Source: an uncultured bacterium (GTDB lineage: Bacteria > Pseudomonadota > Alphaproteobacteria > CAJXXZ01 > 1604HC). From it: a DNA stretch of 64,000 bases. A program made the position numbers and the translations under genes. The notes beneath the pieces are model-generated. The model did no database searches and was not told the DNA's origin. It saw only the letters and a list, made by a program, of their open reading frames with translations. Shown here one piece after another: positions 47,349 through 57,292 of the stretch; within the stretch, counting starts at the first letter, position 1, and every line of letters starts with the position of its first letter. The DNA is taken from positions 62,001-126,000 of the forward strand of contig CAJXXZ010000001.1 in NCBI GenBank assembly GCA_913063285.1, read 5' to 3'.

Positions 47349-49103
47349 ATGTGTGGATTTATTGGAGTTGCAAATAAAATTGAAGAAAATATTGCAAATA
47401 AAATTTATAACGGACTTCATGAGCTACAATATCGAGGATACGATGCATGTGGAATGTGTCTAATTGATACAAATCAAAAATTTGTAACCTTTAAAACTAT
47501 TGGGTCAATTGAAAACTTACAATATGATAATTTAAAATTTAAGTGTGCAATTGGTCATACGCGTTGGGCTACACATGGCCGTAATACGCTAAATAATACA
47601 CATCCACTAATATACAAAAATCTTGCTGTCGTACATAATGGTATAATAGAAAATGCAGATGAGTTACGAAAGCTTACACCAAATTTTAATTATGTAAGTG
47701 AAACTGATACCGAAACAATATTATCTGTTTCAAGTACATTAAATTCTTCAGTCATTGAAAATTGGTTGTATTCTTTGTATTCGTCATTAAAAGGTTCATT
47801 TGCATGTTTGTTACTTGATTTAAATCATTCTGATAAAATCTTTTTTCTAAAAAAAGGTCATACACAACTTACGGTTTTAAAAAGTAAAACAGAAATTATG
47901 GTTGCATCTGACCCTTCCGCATTTCAAAAAACTGGTGAAATACTGCATATTGCAAGTAATAGATATGGATGGATTGATGCTACAAATAATACAATACATA
48001 TATTTCCTGAATCATTAGCAGCTACATCACATTTTATATATAATAAAACTGAAAAACATCAAGAATCATGGTTTTTACAAGAATTTTATAGTCAGCCAAA
48101 AATGTTACAAAATGCATTTCAAAAATTACGACAAATTAAATTTCCTGTAGCTGATAAAGTTGAATTAGTGGGCTGTGGAAGTTCGTTTTTAGCTGCTGAA
48201 ACATCAAAATTTTGGTTTGATATTTCAACTCAAACTCATATTGCGACTATGTATAAATCTGAATCAATGCAAAATAAAACAGTAACTGGTATAATTTCTC
48301 AATCAGGTGAAACTGCGGATATCATTTCCATGCTACACAAGATACCAAATCATACATTAGGTTTTATTAATAAAGAAAGTAGCACAATAGCACGTTCTGT
48401 TTCACAAATCATTCCAACTTTTATGCAAAATGAAATGAGTGTAGCATCTACAAAAGCAACATCCGGTCAAATGCTGTCATTATTTATATGGAGTGTAATC
48501 ATTAATAATTTTAAACAAAAATTTGCTAATGATAAAACTGAACTGCCAAATATAAGTCTGAATGAAATGAATATAGATTGTGAAAATTTAATTAATAATC
48601 TTACAAACACACAACTTGACTATATTAATTCGATAAATTTTGACTCAATAATTGAAGTGCTATCAAATCTTAACAGCTTGTTTCTTATAGCTAATACACA
48701 GTTACATTCAATTGCAAAAGAAGGTGCGTTGAAAATTAAAGAATTGTCATATATTCATGCTGAAGGCTATCATTACTCAGAATTAAAACACGGATCATTA
48801 GCTTTAATAGATTCATCCCAATTTGTAATTGCATTAGCACCAAATGATTGTGATATACAAAAAATGCACTCCTCAATTCAAGAAATAATGGCTCGAAATG
48901 GTAATGTAATTGTTTTTACAGATGTACCAAAGAATTTTCAATATACATATGCAACTTTTGAGGTTCCTTTTATGCAAAATAAAGCTCTGTTACCATTTTT
49001 ATATATACTACCTATGCAATTTCTTGCATATAGTTTGGCAAAAGCACGTCAATGTAACATAGACAGGCCTCGTAATTTAGCTAAATCTGTTACAGTAGGT
49101 TAA
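47349..49103 (+). CDS. glmS: Glutamine--fructose-6-phosphate aminotransferase
   Basis: First committed step to UDP-GlcNAc for peptidoglycan and, where present, lipid A. Cys2 of MCGFIG is the glutamine-hydrolysing nucleophile, with RGYDACG and GHTRWATHG following. Two SIS sugar-isomerase domains occupy the C-terminal half (VGCGSSF, SQSGETADI, then the second domain), ending DRPRNLAKSVTVG. 584 residues, slightly short. hscA starts 2 bases after its stop. Confidence 0.96.
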   Translation: MCGFIGVANKIEENIANKIYNGLHELQYRGYDACGMCLIDTNQKFVTFKTIGSIENLQYDNLKFKCAIGHTRWATHGRNTLNNTHPLIYKNLAVVHNGIIENADELRKLTPNFNYVSETDTETILSVSSTLNSSVIENWLYSLYSSLKGSFACLLLDLNHSDKIFFLKKGHTQLTVLKSKTEIMVASDPSAFQKTGEILHIASNRYGWIDATNNTIHIFPESLAATSHFIYNKTEKHQESWFLQEFYSQPKMLQNAFQKLRQIKFPVADKVELVGCGSSFLAAETSKFWFDISTQTHIATMYKSESMQNKTVTGIISQSGETADIISMLHKIPNHTLGFINKESSTIARSVSQIIPTFMQNEMSVASTKATSGQMLSLFIWSVIINNFKQKFANDKTELPNISLNEMNIDCENLINNLTNTQLDYINSINFDSIIEVLSNLNSLFLIANTQLHSIAKEGALKIKELSYIHAEGYHYSELKHGSLALIDSSQFVIALAPNDCDIQKMHSSIQEIMARNGNVIVFTDVPKNFQYTYATFEVPFMQNKALLPFLYILPMQFLAYSLAKARQCNIDRPRNLAKSVTVG

Positions 49104-49105
49104 CG

Positions 49106-50473
49106 ATGATATTACATGATATACAATGCAAACCAACTTTACCAAAATATGCAATTGGCATTGACTTTGGAACTACAAATTGTGTAGTTGCAATATACCA
49201 TAATGAACAAGTGCAATATTTAAAAATAGAGGAAAGTGACGTAATACCCACAGCTATTCAATATACAAAGAATGATGTGATAATTGGAAAAAATGCACTT
49301 GAAAAAGGTATTTTAAATATTAAATCACTTATCTCAAATTCAGATTTAATATCAACCTATAAATATGAACATAAAATTGAAAATGAAGATCTACTTCTTT
49401 ATACATGTCAAGGCTGGAAAAGCTGTATTGAAATTGCTGCAAATATATTTCAATTTTTACGCTTTAAAATTTCAAAACAAGTTAATGAAAATGTACATCA
49501 TACAGTACTAACAGTACCAACTAGATTTGATGACACTACTAAACATAAAATAGTAAAAGCAGCACAACAAGGAGGCTGGACTGTAACGAGAGTTTTGACG
49601 GAGCCAACTGCAGCTTTATTAGCACTTCATCATCAAAAAAATCTAAAAAATGGCATTTATGGCGTTTATGATCTTGGAGGAGGTACATTTGATTTTTCTG
49701 TTGTAAAAATTTATAACGAAATATGTCATGTTTTATCTACATCTGGAGATACTCAGCTTGGAGGAAACACATTTGATATTGAGTTACAAAAACATCATTC
49801 TTATACTATACAAAAAATACAAAAATTACGCGAAAATGAGAAATTACAAGTTCAAAATGCACAATTTATCACATCACAAACTGTAGTAATAATGAATAAA
49901 GCTTTAGCTGATGCGAATATATCTATTTGCGATCTTCATGGCATTATATTAACTGGAGGAGCTTCACAAATTCAGTGTATACAAGATACTGTAAAATCAT
50001 TGCATTCAAATATAATATATGGTGATGCGATGAAAAATGTGGCATATGGTGCAGCGCTTCAGTCTCATAAATTATTACATTCTGCTGAACATTTGCTACT
50101 AGATGCCACGCCTTTATCAATTGGAATAGAATCATTAAATCAAGAAATTGAATGGATGATTACCAAAAATACGGTAATTCCAACATTTGCAACACAAATA
50201 TTTACTCGTGCACATCCACAACAAACATCGATCAAATTTAATATAGTACAAGGTGAAGAAGCATTACTTTGCAAATGTATTTCTTTAGGAAAATTTGAGA
50301 TTCCCATTCAACCAGGTGATGTTTCAATTGAAGTTAAATTTCTTGTAGATGAAAATAATATGTTATCTGTTACTGCGACAAATCTTGATGATGGTAAAAA
50401 ATATACTTTGTTAGCTTCTATTACAAAACCTTTAACATTGAAAAAAATCTTCTCTTTGCAACAAAATTCTTAA
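49106..50473 (+). CDS. hscA: Shortened Hsp70, HscA-like iron-sulphur chaperone
   Basis: Actin-fold ATPase with phosphate loops IGIDFGTTNCVVAIY and YDLGGGTFDFSVV, the adenosine motif GIILTGGASQI, and a beta-type substrate-binding domain (VIPTFATQIF to LSVTATNLD). At 455 residues it lacks the helical lid and parts of the ATPase subdomains present in ~600-residue HscA or DnaK. The CISLGKFEI block and the N-terminal IQCKPTLPKYAIGIDFGTTN fit HscA better than DnaK. No other isc gene is in the window. Confidence 0.8.
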   Translation: MILHDIQCKPTLPKYAIGIDFGTTNCVVAIYHNEQVQYLKIEESDVIPTAIQYTKNDVIIGKNALEKGILNIKSLISNSDLISTYKYEHKIENEDLLLYTCQGWKSCIEIAANIFQFLRFKISKQVNENVHHTVLTVPTRFDDTTKHKIVKAAQQGGWTVTRVLTEPTAALLALHHQKNLKNGIYGVYDLGGGTFDFSVVKIYNEICHVLSTSGDTQLGGNTFDIELQKHHSYTIQKIQKLRENEKLQVQNAQFITSQTVVIMNKALADANISICDLHGIILTGGASQIQCIQDTVKSLHSNIIYGDAMKNVAYGAALQSHKLLHSAEHLLLDATPLSIGIESLNQEIEWMITKNTVIPTFATQIFTRAHPQQTSIKFNIVQGEEALLCKCISLGKFEIPIQPGDVSIEVKFLVDENNMLSVTATNLDDGKKYTLLASITKPLTLKKIFSLQQNS

Positions 50474-50639
50474 ATTAGTAAATGAAATTATTGATCAAAG
50501 TAAGTGCATTTAAAAATATACTAAAAATATTATAAATAATATTGTTATGCAATATTTGAAAATCAAGTAAATAAACATAGTTACTCTAAAGATTGTATCT
50601 ATATAAGATCATTTTATAAAAAAAGCGTGTTTAATTAAT

Positions 50640-50915
50640 TTATATAAATGTAAAGTTGAAAATTATAGGTTTGCTCACATACATATTCTCTCTGTTCGCC
50701 TTCTTGCTCTCATACATATTCTGTCTGTTCGCCTTCTTGCTCACATACATATTCTGTCTGTTCGCTTTCTTGCTCTCATACATATTCTGTCTGTTCGCCT
50801 TCTTACTCACATACATATTCTGTCTGTTCGCCTTCTTGCTCACATATATATTCTGTCTGTTCGCTTTCTTGCTCTCATACATACTCTGTCTGTTCGCTTT
50901 CTTGCTCTCATACAT
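50640..50915 (-). CDS. Possible repeat peptide encoded by the 33-bp minisatellite
   Basis: The minus-strand frame encodes 91 residues made of 11-residue units, MY(E/V)SKKANRQN, with a strongly basic, hydrophilic character and no signal peptide. An AAGGGA lies about 12 bases before the first ATG. The opposite strand is also open (162 codons) and would encode a purely hydrophobic repeat (FAFLLSYIFCL), which is less believable as it runs into the ddl gene. Whether either is expressed cannot be told. Confidence 0.3.
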   Translation of the reverse strand: MYESKKANRQSMYESKKANRQNIYVSKKANRQNMYVSKKANRQNMYESKKANRQNMYVSKKANRQNMYESKKANRENMYVSKPIIFNFTFI

Positions 50916-50935
50916 ACTCTGTATTATTCCCTTGC
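50674..50935. repeat. 33-bp tandem repeat (minisatellite), about 8 copies
   Basis: Units run 50674-50706, 50707-50739, 50740-50772, 50773-50805, 50806-50838, 50839-50871, 50872-50904 and a partial at 50905-50935. They differ at only a few positions (CTCACATAC or CTCTCATAC; TTCGCC or TTCGCT). GC content is well above the surroundings. The unit is a multiple of three and open on both strands. Confidence 0.95.
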
Positions 50936-51031
50936 ATGTATTAAAATTTTTTTCTAATACATTGTTTAAATTAATAAAAATGAATCATAAATCTACTTCA
51001 AATATTTTCAAACACAATATTATTATAAATT

Positions 51032-51898
51032 TTACACCTGTATACCAATGTATGTTAACATTTCACGTACAACATTTGTCAAGTCAATGTTATTTAATTC
51101 ACAAATTTTTGGAAATAAAGAGTGTGATGTCATACCAGGTATAGTATTTAACTCTAGAAAATATGGAATATCATTATGTATTATCCAGTCTAATCGAGTA
51201 ATTCCACTACATTGCATTTTTCTGTGAGTTGCTAATGACATCTTTTGAAGATTGATCCATACATCTTTTTTTAATACATCTTGAGCATTTATTAATTTTG
51301 TATTTAGCTTATACTTTGCTTCGTAGTCAAAAAATGTTTTTAAAGATTGAATTACTAATCCACCTACACATTGATCATTCCAAATGCCAACTGTCACTTC
51401 TGTACCAGTAATGTACTCCTCAATCATATATTTATCATTTACATATGCCAGTTTTTCAGCTTTTGAATTAACTAGATAAATATTATTACTTGATCCATCT
51501 TGAACTGGACGTATTATATGAGGAAAAATATTTAGCAAATTATAATTTTGCGCTGAACATAATTCTTTAGGATATTGTATTTTTAATTTTGCGGCTAATT
51601 GTTTTGATAATTTTTTATTCCATGATATTTCACAGGCTTTTTGACTTGATCCATAGTATGCAAGATTTAATTTCTCACACAAACTTGATGCTTGACCATC
51701 TTCACCCCAGATACCATGTACCATGTTGATTACGGGTAATTGCAAATTTCGCAATTCATTTTCTATATCACAATCTGCAGGATTTAGTAAAATGAAATTT
51801 ACATTTAGCTTTTGTAAAACTTTTCCTATAAACTTTGCACTATCATTAGATGGAATTACTTCACTGTATCCACCTTGTAATAAAACACATTGCTTCAT
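51032..51898 (-). CDS. ddl: D-alanine--D-alanine ligase
   Basis: Joins two D-alanines for the peptidoglycan stem peptide. ATP-grasp enzyme with VHGIWGEDGQ near residue 60, YYGSSQKACEISWNKKLSK, the lid-region EEYITGTEVTVGI and the metal-binding LELNTIPGMTSHSLFPK near the C-terminus. 288 residues, near the DdlB length. The two MFS genes lie upstream on the same strand with a 5-base gap, so co-transcription is likely. Confidence 0.94.
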   Translation of the reverse strand: MKQCVLLQGGYSEVIPSNDSAKFIGKVLQKLNVNFILLNPADCDIENELRNLQLPVINMVHGIWGEDGQASSLCEKLNLAYYGSSQKACEISWNKKLSKQLAAKLKIQYPKELCSAQNYNLLNIFPHIIRPVQDGSSNNIYLVNSKAEKLAYVNDKYMIEEYITGTEVTVGIWNDQCVGGLVIQSLKTFFDYEAKYKLNTKLINAQDVLKKDVWINLQKMSLATHRKMQCSGITRLDWIIHNDIPYFLELNTIPGMTSHSLFPKICELNNIDLTNVVREMLTYIGIQV

Positions 51899-51903
51899 TG
51901 ATA

Positions 51904-53100
51904 TTATTTACACTCCTGTGTTAAATAAGATTTTTCATAATATCTAAACATAGCTAAAGAAAACAATATAATCACTGAACATACCATTAGATAGCAAATG
52001 AAAACAAGGTGAGTTACAGGCATTATACCTGAAATATACGTCAAAAATACACCTCCTATCAATTCAGCTAATCCAAGTAAACTTGCAGCACTACTAGCTT
52101 GAGGAATTAGACGTAATGTAAAAGATGCAGAAGCTAAACTAATTATATTAAATAGCAACATAAATATTCCCAAATACATTATATAAAAGAAGTAGTTAAT
52201 TGAGTATAACAAATGATGAAATGCACATATGATGCTAAGAGTGAAACAAATAATTGAACTACGATATATTAATTTATCCAAAGAAACATATGCTACTAAT
52301 CCACCAACCACCGTCATTCCAATTGTACTTACTAATGAAACACTTGTGATATTTATAGATATAATTTCATCAGGAATATCATATAATCTAGTTAGTAAAT
52401 GTGGCATCCATGCAAAAAATAGTGTAGAACTTCCTTCACTAAATGCTGCAATGATTAATAAAGGATACACTCCAACACATGATACTGCATCACGGTATTG
52501 CAATATAACATTATTAAGAGATTGAGAAAATGGTATTACAACACTTCCTTCATCTCTTAATTTATCAACAAACATCCATAATGTTACAAAAAACATACTT
52601 GAAATTAAACAAGCAAGAAATATAAATGAGTATCTCCACGCCTGAATTCCTATTAAGTTTGCAAATAATGGAACAATGGTTTCTGCCATAGTAGCAGCAA
52701 GATTCATTCTTGCTAATTTTCTCACCAAATCTTCAGAACTATTACAAGAATTTGCATATAGAGTCTGTACGATCATATTTCCAGCAGCAGCTCCGATACC
52801 TTGAATAAATTTTAAAAAGGTGAAAATTTCAACACTATTAGAATAAGCCATGCATATACAAGTTACAATTAACATCATCTGATTTAGTAATAAACTACGA
52901 AATATACCATAACATTCAATCAAAACTTTCCACAATATATATCCAATAGCAAAACCAGCTAAATATGCAGCAACAGTATTATTTATAGAGTATTTATTTG
53001 TTGCAAAATACTTCATCATTACTGATATGTAAGGTATGTATATGGATGATATTATTTCGTCATAGGAAGCAATGCATAATAATAGAGTTTCATACAACAT
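51904..53100 (-). CDS. MFS transporter, Bcr/CflA-like, paralogue 1
   Basis: The 398-residue protein has about twelve membrane segments. The first-helix IYIPYISVMMKYF replaces the DMYLPALP element of the DHA1/Bcr-CflA drug-efflux group, and GFAIGYILWKVLIECYG replaces the G-x3-G-P-x-D-R-G-type motif A. IQGIGAAAGNMIVQ matches motif C-like sequence in helix 4. Tandem with a second relative just upstream. Substrate unknown; in intracellular bacteria such carriers have taken on metabolite transport. Confidence 0.82.
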   Translation of the reverse strand: MLYETLLLCIASYDEIISSIYIPYISVMMKYFATNKYSINNTVAAYLAGFAIGYILWKVLIECYGIFRSLLLNQMMLIVTCICMAYSNSVEIFTFLKFIQGIGAAAGNMIVQTLYANSCNSSEDLVRKLARMNLAATMAETIVPLFANLIGIQAWRYSFIFLACLISSMFFVTLWMFVDKLRDEGSVVIPFSQSLNNVILQYRDAVSCVGVYPLLIIAAFSEGSSTLFFAWMPHLLTRLYDIPDEIISINITSVSLVSTIGMTVVGGLVAYVSLDKLIYRSSIICFTLSIICAFHHLLYSINYFFYIMYLGIFMLLFNIISLASASFTLRLIPQASSAASLLGLAELIGGVFLTYISGIMPVTHLVFICYLMVCSVIILFSLAMFRYYEKSYLTQECK

Positions 53101-53166
53101 ATTTGCTCATTACCATATAATATTATCATTCACTGAATAAAAAGTAAATTTATTAATGCAATATTT

Positions 53167-54342
53167 TTATACATCATTAACAACTAAATAAACATATATC
53201 ATAAAAACTGCTAAAAATAATAATACTAAAGAAAAAGTAAAAGAAGTTATATTATTTACTGAGAAAAAACTAGATACTAAAGTCATTAAACTTCCGACAA
53301 CAACCTCTGATACTCCTATAAAAGTAGATAGATAGTTTGATGCTGTCGTATATTGTAGAACACACACATTTGAACAAAAAGCAATTACTAATAGTGATGA
53401 AATTAAAATAGAAACAAACCATATAGTTATTACATAATGTAATGGATGAAAATTGTATGATATCAAAAATAAAAGTACAGAAAAAAACCAATATTGCACT
53501 AAATTATAATTTAATAGTTTTTGTAATGAAGTTTTTTTACTTAAAATTATATTAATATATAATAGTATTGCAACATTACTCATAATAATAAACATTGTTG
53601 AAGAAAAAGCATAGGGAAAGATTTTATAATATTTACTAATTAATATAGTCAATAATGCACTAATAACTCCAATCGCACCTTCAGACAATGAATTTGCTAA
53701 AGTAAATTTACTAGTTAAATGGTCATAAAAAAATTGTTTATAATATGTTATAAATGAAAGATATTGTGTTGTATCATCAGGTACATCTCTTAAATATCTG
53801 AGAGCTAAAATAAAAGTTAGTAAAACATAGACAAGCTGAAAAACAAATATTCCTTTCCAACCAACTATTAATTTTTTTCCTATAATACTACCAATAAAAG
53901 GTGCAGTTGCTAAAATTACAACTCTTAAAAGCATAATATTTCCAATTGCCATTTGCAATTCAACATCATTTAAAAATTGTTTAAAAAGATTAGTATACAC
54001 AATTCTACTAGCAGAAATAGCAAATCCCTGTATAAAACGAAAGATACAAAACCAGAAAGATGTTGTAACTCTCATATTTCCAATTAATGCACATATTAGT
54101 ATTAATTGTGATAGATATAAGGCTTTTACACTATCATAATTTTGAATAAATAATCCCCAACATATATAACCAAATGATGCTCCATATAAAAATAGAGTAA
54201 ATTCCATTCCTGCACTTGTAGTAAATGTATTATGAATTACTTGTATATTTGGTAGATATAAAAATATAGATAAAGGAGTATATAACGATATCATATACAT
54301 TACAAAATATTGCATTCTACTAAGCACAATACAGAATTTCAT
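53167..54342 (-). CDS. MFS transporter, Bcr/CflA-like, paralogue 2
   Basis: The 391-residue protein has about twelve membrane segments, the same first-helix pattern (LFLYLPNIQV-like) and FIQGFAISASRIVYTNLF in helix 4, matching its neighbour. Motif A is degenerate (ASFGYICWGLFIQNYDS) and lacks the usual basic residues. Gap to paralogue 1 is 66 bases. Divergent from glyA. Divergence of the motifs suggests change of substrate or loss of proton-coupled efflux. Confidence 0.8.
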   Translation of the reverse strand: MKFCIVLSRMQYFVMYMISLYTPLSIFLYLPNIQVIHNTFTTSAGMEFTLFLYGASFGYICWGLFIQNYDSVKALYLSQLILICALIGNMRVTTSFWFCIFRFIQGFAISASRIVYTNLFKQFLNDVELQMAIGNIMLLRVVILATAPFIGSIIGKKLIVGWKGIFVFQLVYVLLTFILALRYLRDVPDDTTQYLSFITYYKQFFYDHLTSKFTLANSLSEGAIGVISALLTILISKYYKIFPYAFSSTMFIIMSNVAILLYINIILSKKTSLQKLLNYNLVQYWFFSVLLFLISYNFHPLHYVITIWFVSILISSLLVIAFCSNVCVLQYTTASNYLSTFIGVSEVVVGSLMTLVSSFFSVNNITSFTFSLVLLFLAVFMIYVYLVVNDV

Positions 54343-54399
54343 AAAATTTTTAAATTTTTGTATACTATATCAAATATATTTTTTAAATTGAAAATTATA

Positions 54400-54428
54400 T
54401 TGCTCAAATTTATTCAATAAATTATAAT
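54400..54428 (+). promoter_or_regulatory. Promoter of glyA, giving a very short or no leader
   Basis: TTGCTC at 54400-54405, a 17-base spacer and a perfect TATAAT at 54423-54428. The expected start (about 54435) is only a base or two from the glyA ATG at 54437, and no ribosome site is present, so the mRNA may be leaderless. Confidence 0.5.
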
Positions 54429-54436
54429 ATAATAGT

Positions 54437-55630
54437 ATGTCAAACATTAAACAGTTATTAAATCTAGAAAATGCAAGACAGTTCTCCACAATTTCACTAA
54501 TTGCTTCTGAAAATCATTCATCTAATGATGTTAGACAAGCACTAAGTTCTAGATTGACAGATAAATATGCTGAAGGATATCCAAATCGACGCTACTATGC
54601 AGGTTGCTCACTATCTGATCAAATTGAATTATATGCTCAGCAACAAGTCTGTAAATTATTTCAAGCAAAATGGGCTAATGTTCAACCACATTCTGGTTCT
54701 CAAGCAAATCAAGCAGTGTATTTAGCTCTATTAAATGGTAATGATACTATTCTTGGTCTTTCACTATCTCATGGAGGTCATCTAACTCATGGCTTTCATG
54801 CAAATTCATCTGGAAAATTATATAATGGCGAGCATTACATGTTAAAGAATGAATTACTTGATATGAATGATATTGAGAAAATTGCAATAAAATGCAAACC
54901 AAAATTAATTATTGCAGGTGCTTCTGCTTACTCTCGTATTATTGATTGGCAAGCATTTTCAAACATAGCAAAAAAAGTAGGTGCATATCTTTTAGCTGAT
55001 GTTGCACATTATGCCGGTCTAATAGCAGGTAAAGCATATCCAAATCCTATTCAATATGCTGATGTAGTTACATTTACTACACATAAAACTTTGAGAGGTC
55101 CTCGTGGTGGATGTATTCTAGGTACATGTGATAAAATAAGAAAAAAAATTGATTCAGCTATTTTTCCTGGTACACAAGGAGGTCCATTTATGAATAATAT
55201 TGCTGCAAAGGCAATTTGCTTTGAAGAAGCTCTATCATTAAATTTTCAAAAATATGCATCACAAGTAATCTTAAATGCAAAAGCTATGGTATCGGTTTTT
55301 AAAAAAAATAACATTCGAATCATTAGTCGTGACACAGATTGTCATTTGATTAATTTAGATTTGACTAATATAAATATTTCTGGAGCTGAAGCCGAAGCTA
55401 AATTAGAAAAAGTTGGTATTATTACAAATAAAGAATTAATTCCAAATGATTCACTACCTGCAAATCAGACATCTGGATTACGTTTAGGTACTGCTGCAAT
55501 CACAACTAGAGGAATGTTAGAAAAACAGTCAATTGAAATTGCTGAATACATAATTTCTGTGTTAAAAAATGATAAATATGATGTAAATTATGTTGATAAA
55601 CTATGTAAACAGTTTCCTCTTGTAAATTAA
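54437..55630 (+). CDS. glyA: Serine hydroxymethyltransferase
   Basis: PLP enzyme that converts serine to glycine and loads one-carbon units onto tetrahydrofolate. Motifs: LIASENHSS, LTDKYAEGYPNRRYYAG, NVQPHSGSQANQAVY, LADVAHYAGLIA and the PLP lysine in TTHKTLRGPRGG. 397 residues, a little shorter than the usual ~420. Single gene with its own promoter. Confidence 0.97.
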   Translation: MSNIKQLLNLENARQFSTISLIASENHSSNDVRQALSSRLTDKYAEGYPNRRYYAGCSLSDQIELYAQQQVCKLFQAKWANVQPHSGSQANQAVYLALLNGNDTILGLSLSHGGHLTHGFHANSSGKLYNGEHYMLKNELLDMNDIEKIAIKCKPKLIIAGASAYSRIIDWQAFSNIAKKVGAYLLADVAHYAGLIAGKAYPNPIQYADVVTFTTHKTLRGPRGGCILGTCDKIRKKIDSAIFPGTQGGPFMNNIAAKAICFEEALSLNFQKYASQVILNAKAMVSVFKKNNIRIISRDTDCHLINLDLTNINISGAEAEAKLEKVGIITNKELIPNDSLPANQTSGLRLGTAAITTRGMLEKQSIEIAEYIISVLKNDKYDVNYVDKLCKQFPLVN

Positions 55631-57292
55631 TTAGGTAATGAAACAAATAAATGAAAATTTATATCAATTCTGGCTATTTAATCTAAGTAACAACTTTAGA
55701 TATGTTAAGACTAAATGTAAAGTCAATATATAAAATTCAAGTTACAAGTAAAAATAGTCAGTATATTAAAAAAGTATATAAAATTATAATTTTTATTCAT
55801 ATCATAAAAATATCTTTATTAGAAATTTTTATTTGTAAATTTTTTAATTTAAATAATGAAAATTTATGTTAAGAATTTATCAACATTTATTCTCATCAAT
55901 AAAATTACAAACAAAACTTTGTATCAAGTAAAAATATAAAGTTTAATTTATTTATAAAAATAATATTATTCATATCTCACAAATTTTATGAGTAATAATG
56001 TATATTATAGAGTGAATTATATGATTATTATATGTAAACTTTTTATCTATTAATATATGATTAATATAAAGAGTAATATATTAAATATAGAAAATTTGCT
56101 TATTTGAAAATAAATATGAACTTGATATAAAAAAATAATTTTAGATAAATATAGTTTTAAATTTATTAATCATCATTATTCATCACAATATTGAATGTCT
56201 AAATATTTTTTATTACCAAGCAAATAAGGTTTATTAATACTTAACTTTAATAATTTATCTTAATATTAAGATTAGTAAAAATTTTCATATTATATATAAC
56301 TTTATATAATCAGTGTGTTTTATATTATTTTGATATCATGTAATATGAATTTTTTAGTAAAAAATATTGTAATCTAAAAATCAATTAATGATTTATTTTA
56401 ATTTAATTTATATAAGTAAAAATCATAGAAAATTTAAGTACATCAGATTGATATTATAAGCATTAATGATAAAATAAGATTATAATTTTACAATATAATT
56501 ATTATAGGTTAATTTAATATTTAGTAAGTACATCAAACTTTCATTAAGAAAAAAATTACGTAAATTCAATTTATGATAAATATTCAAGTTCTATTAAATT
56601 ATATAAGATGTTTTTCATAAAGAAATGTACTTTTATTAGTAATTTCTTTTTATTTATAAAATAATTTTTATTATTTAACCATAATTATAATTTATATCAA
56701 AATTTTTTTATATATAATATGTAAAACATATCATATACTACAACATTTTAAAAAATTAAAGAAAACATCAGATTAAATATATAAAATGATTAAAATTTAT
56801 AAAATTCAATCTTATTCTCATACTTATTTCTCACTATAATTCTTTTCAATATTGTATTTTTAATTGTTCAATTAATTGCTTTAATAGTTTATTATTTATT
56901 GATAATTAAAAAGATTTTGAGCTGATTTGTAATGTATAAGATTTGACTTTTTATATGAAATTCAATCTTAACTATATTTATTCTCTAAATAAAATATAGT
57001 ATATTGATTATACTTAATTAAAAATTTCATAATGTCTTTTTAATTGCTAATGATATTAGTAAAAATCTATCTATAATTTTATAAAAAATTCAAAGATTAG
57101 AAAAAATAATCTACCTTGAACTCTTATTTAATTAAAAATAAACTATATTTTTTTGTAAGAACTAATTAGCAAAATTTAAATTTTTTCTGCAAAAGGCTCT
57201 CAACATAAATTAATTAAATTTGTGATTAATTATAGATTTATTTATTCGTAAATTCTTATCTATTTATTAACTCATATTTTTTTATTTAAAGC
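55631..57292. other. Longest gene-free stretch (1.66 kb), nearly pure AT
   Basis: No reading frame over 60 codons, no tRNA or structured RNA, and no strong repeat found. A single TTATCAACA, similar to a DnaA box, occurs near 55877, too little to call an origin. It separates the convergent glyA and secY. Confidence 0.55.

Noticed and set aside
50674-50935. CRISPR array
   Set aside because: The 33-bp units are directly adjacent with no unique spacers, so this is a minisatellite.
50656-51144. 162-codon plus-strand hydrophobic repeat frame
   Set aside because: It is the complement of the minisatellite and runs antisense into ddl; more likely a consequence of the 33-bp period than a gene.
55631-57292. 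Replication origin in the long AT-rich spacer
   Set aside because: Only one DnaA-box-like sequence seen, and no dnaA, dnaN, gidA or other origin-linked gene nearby.
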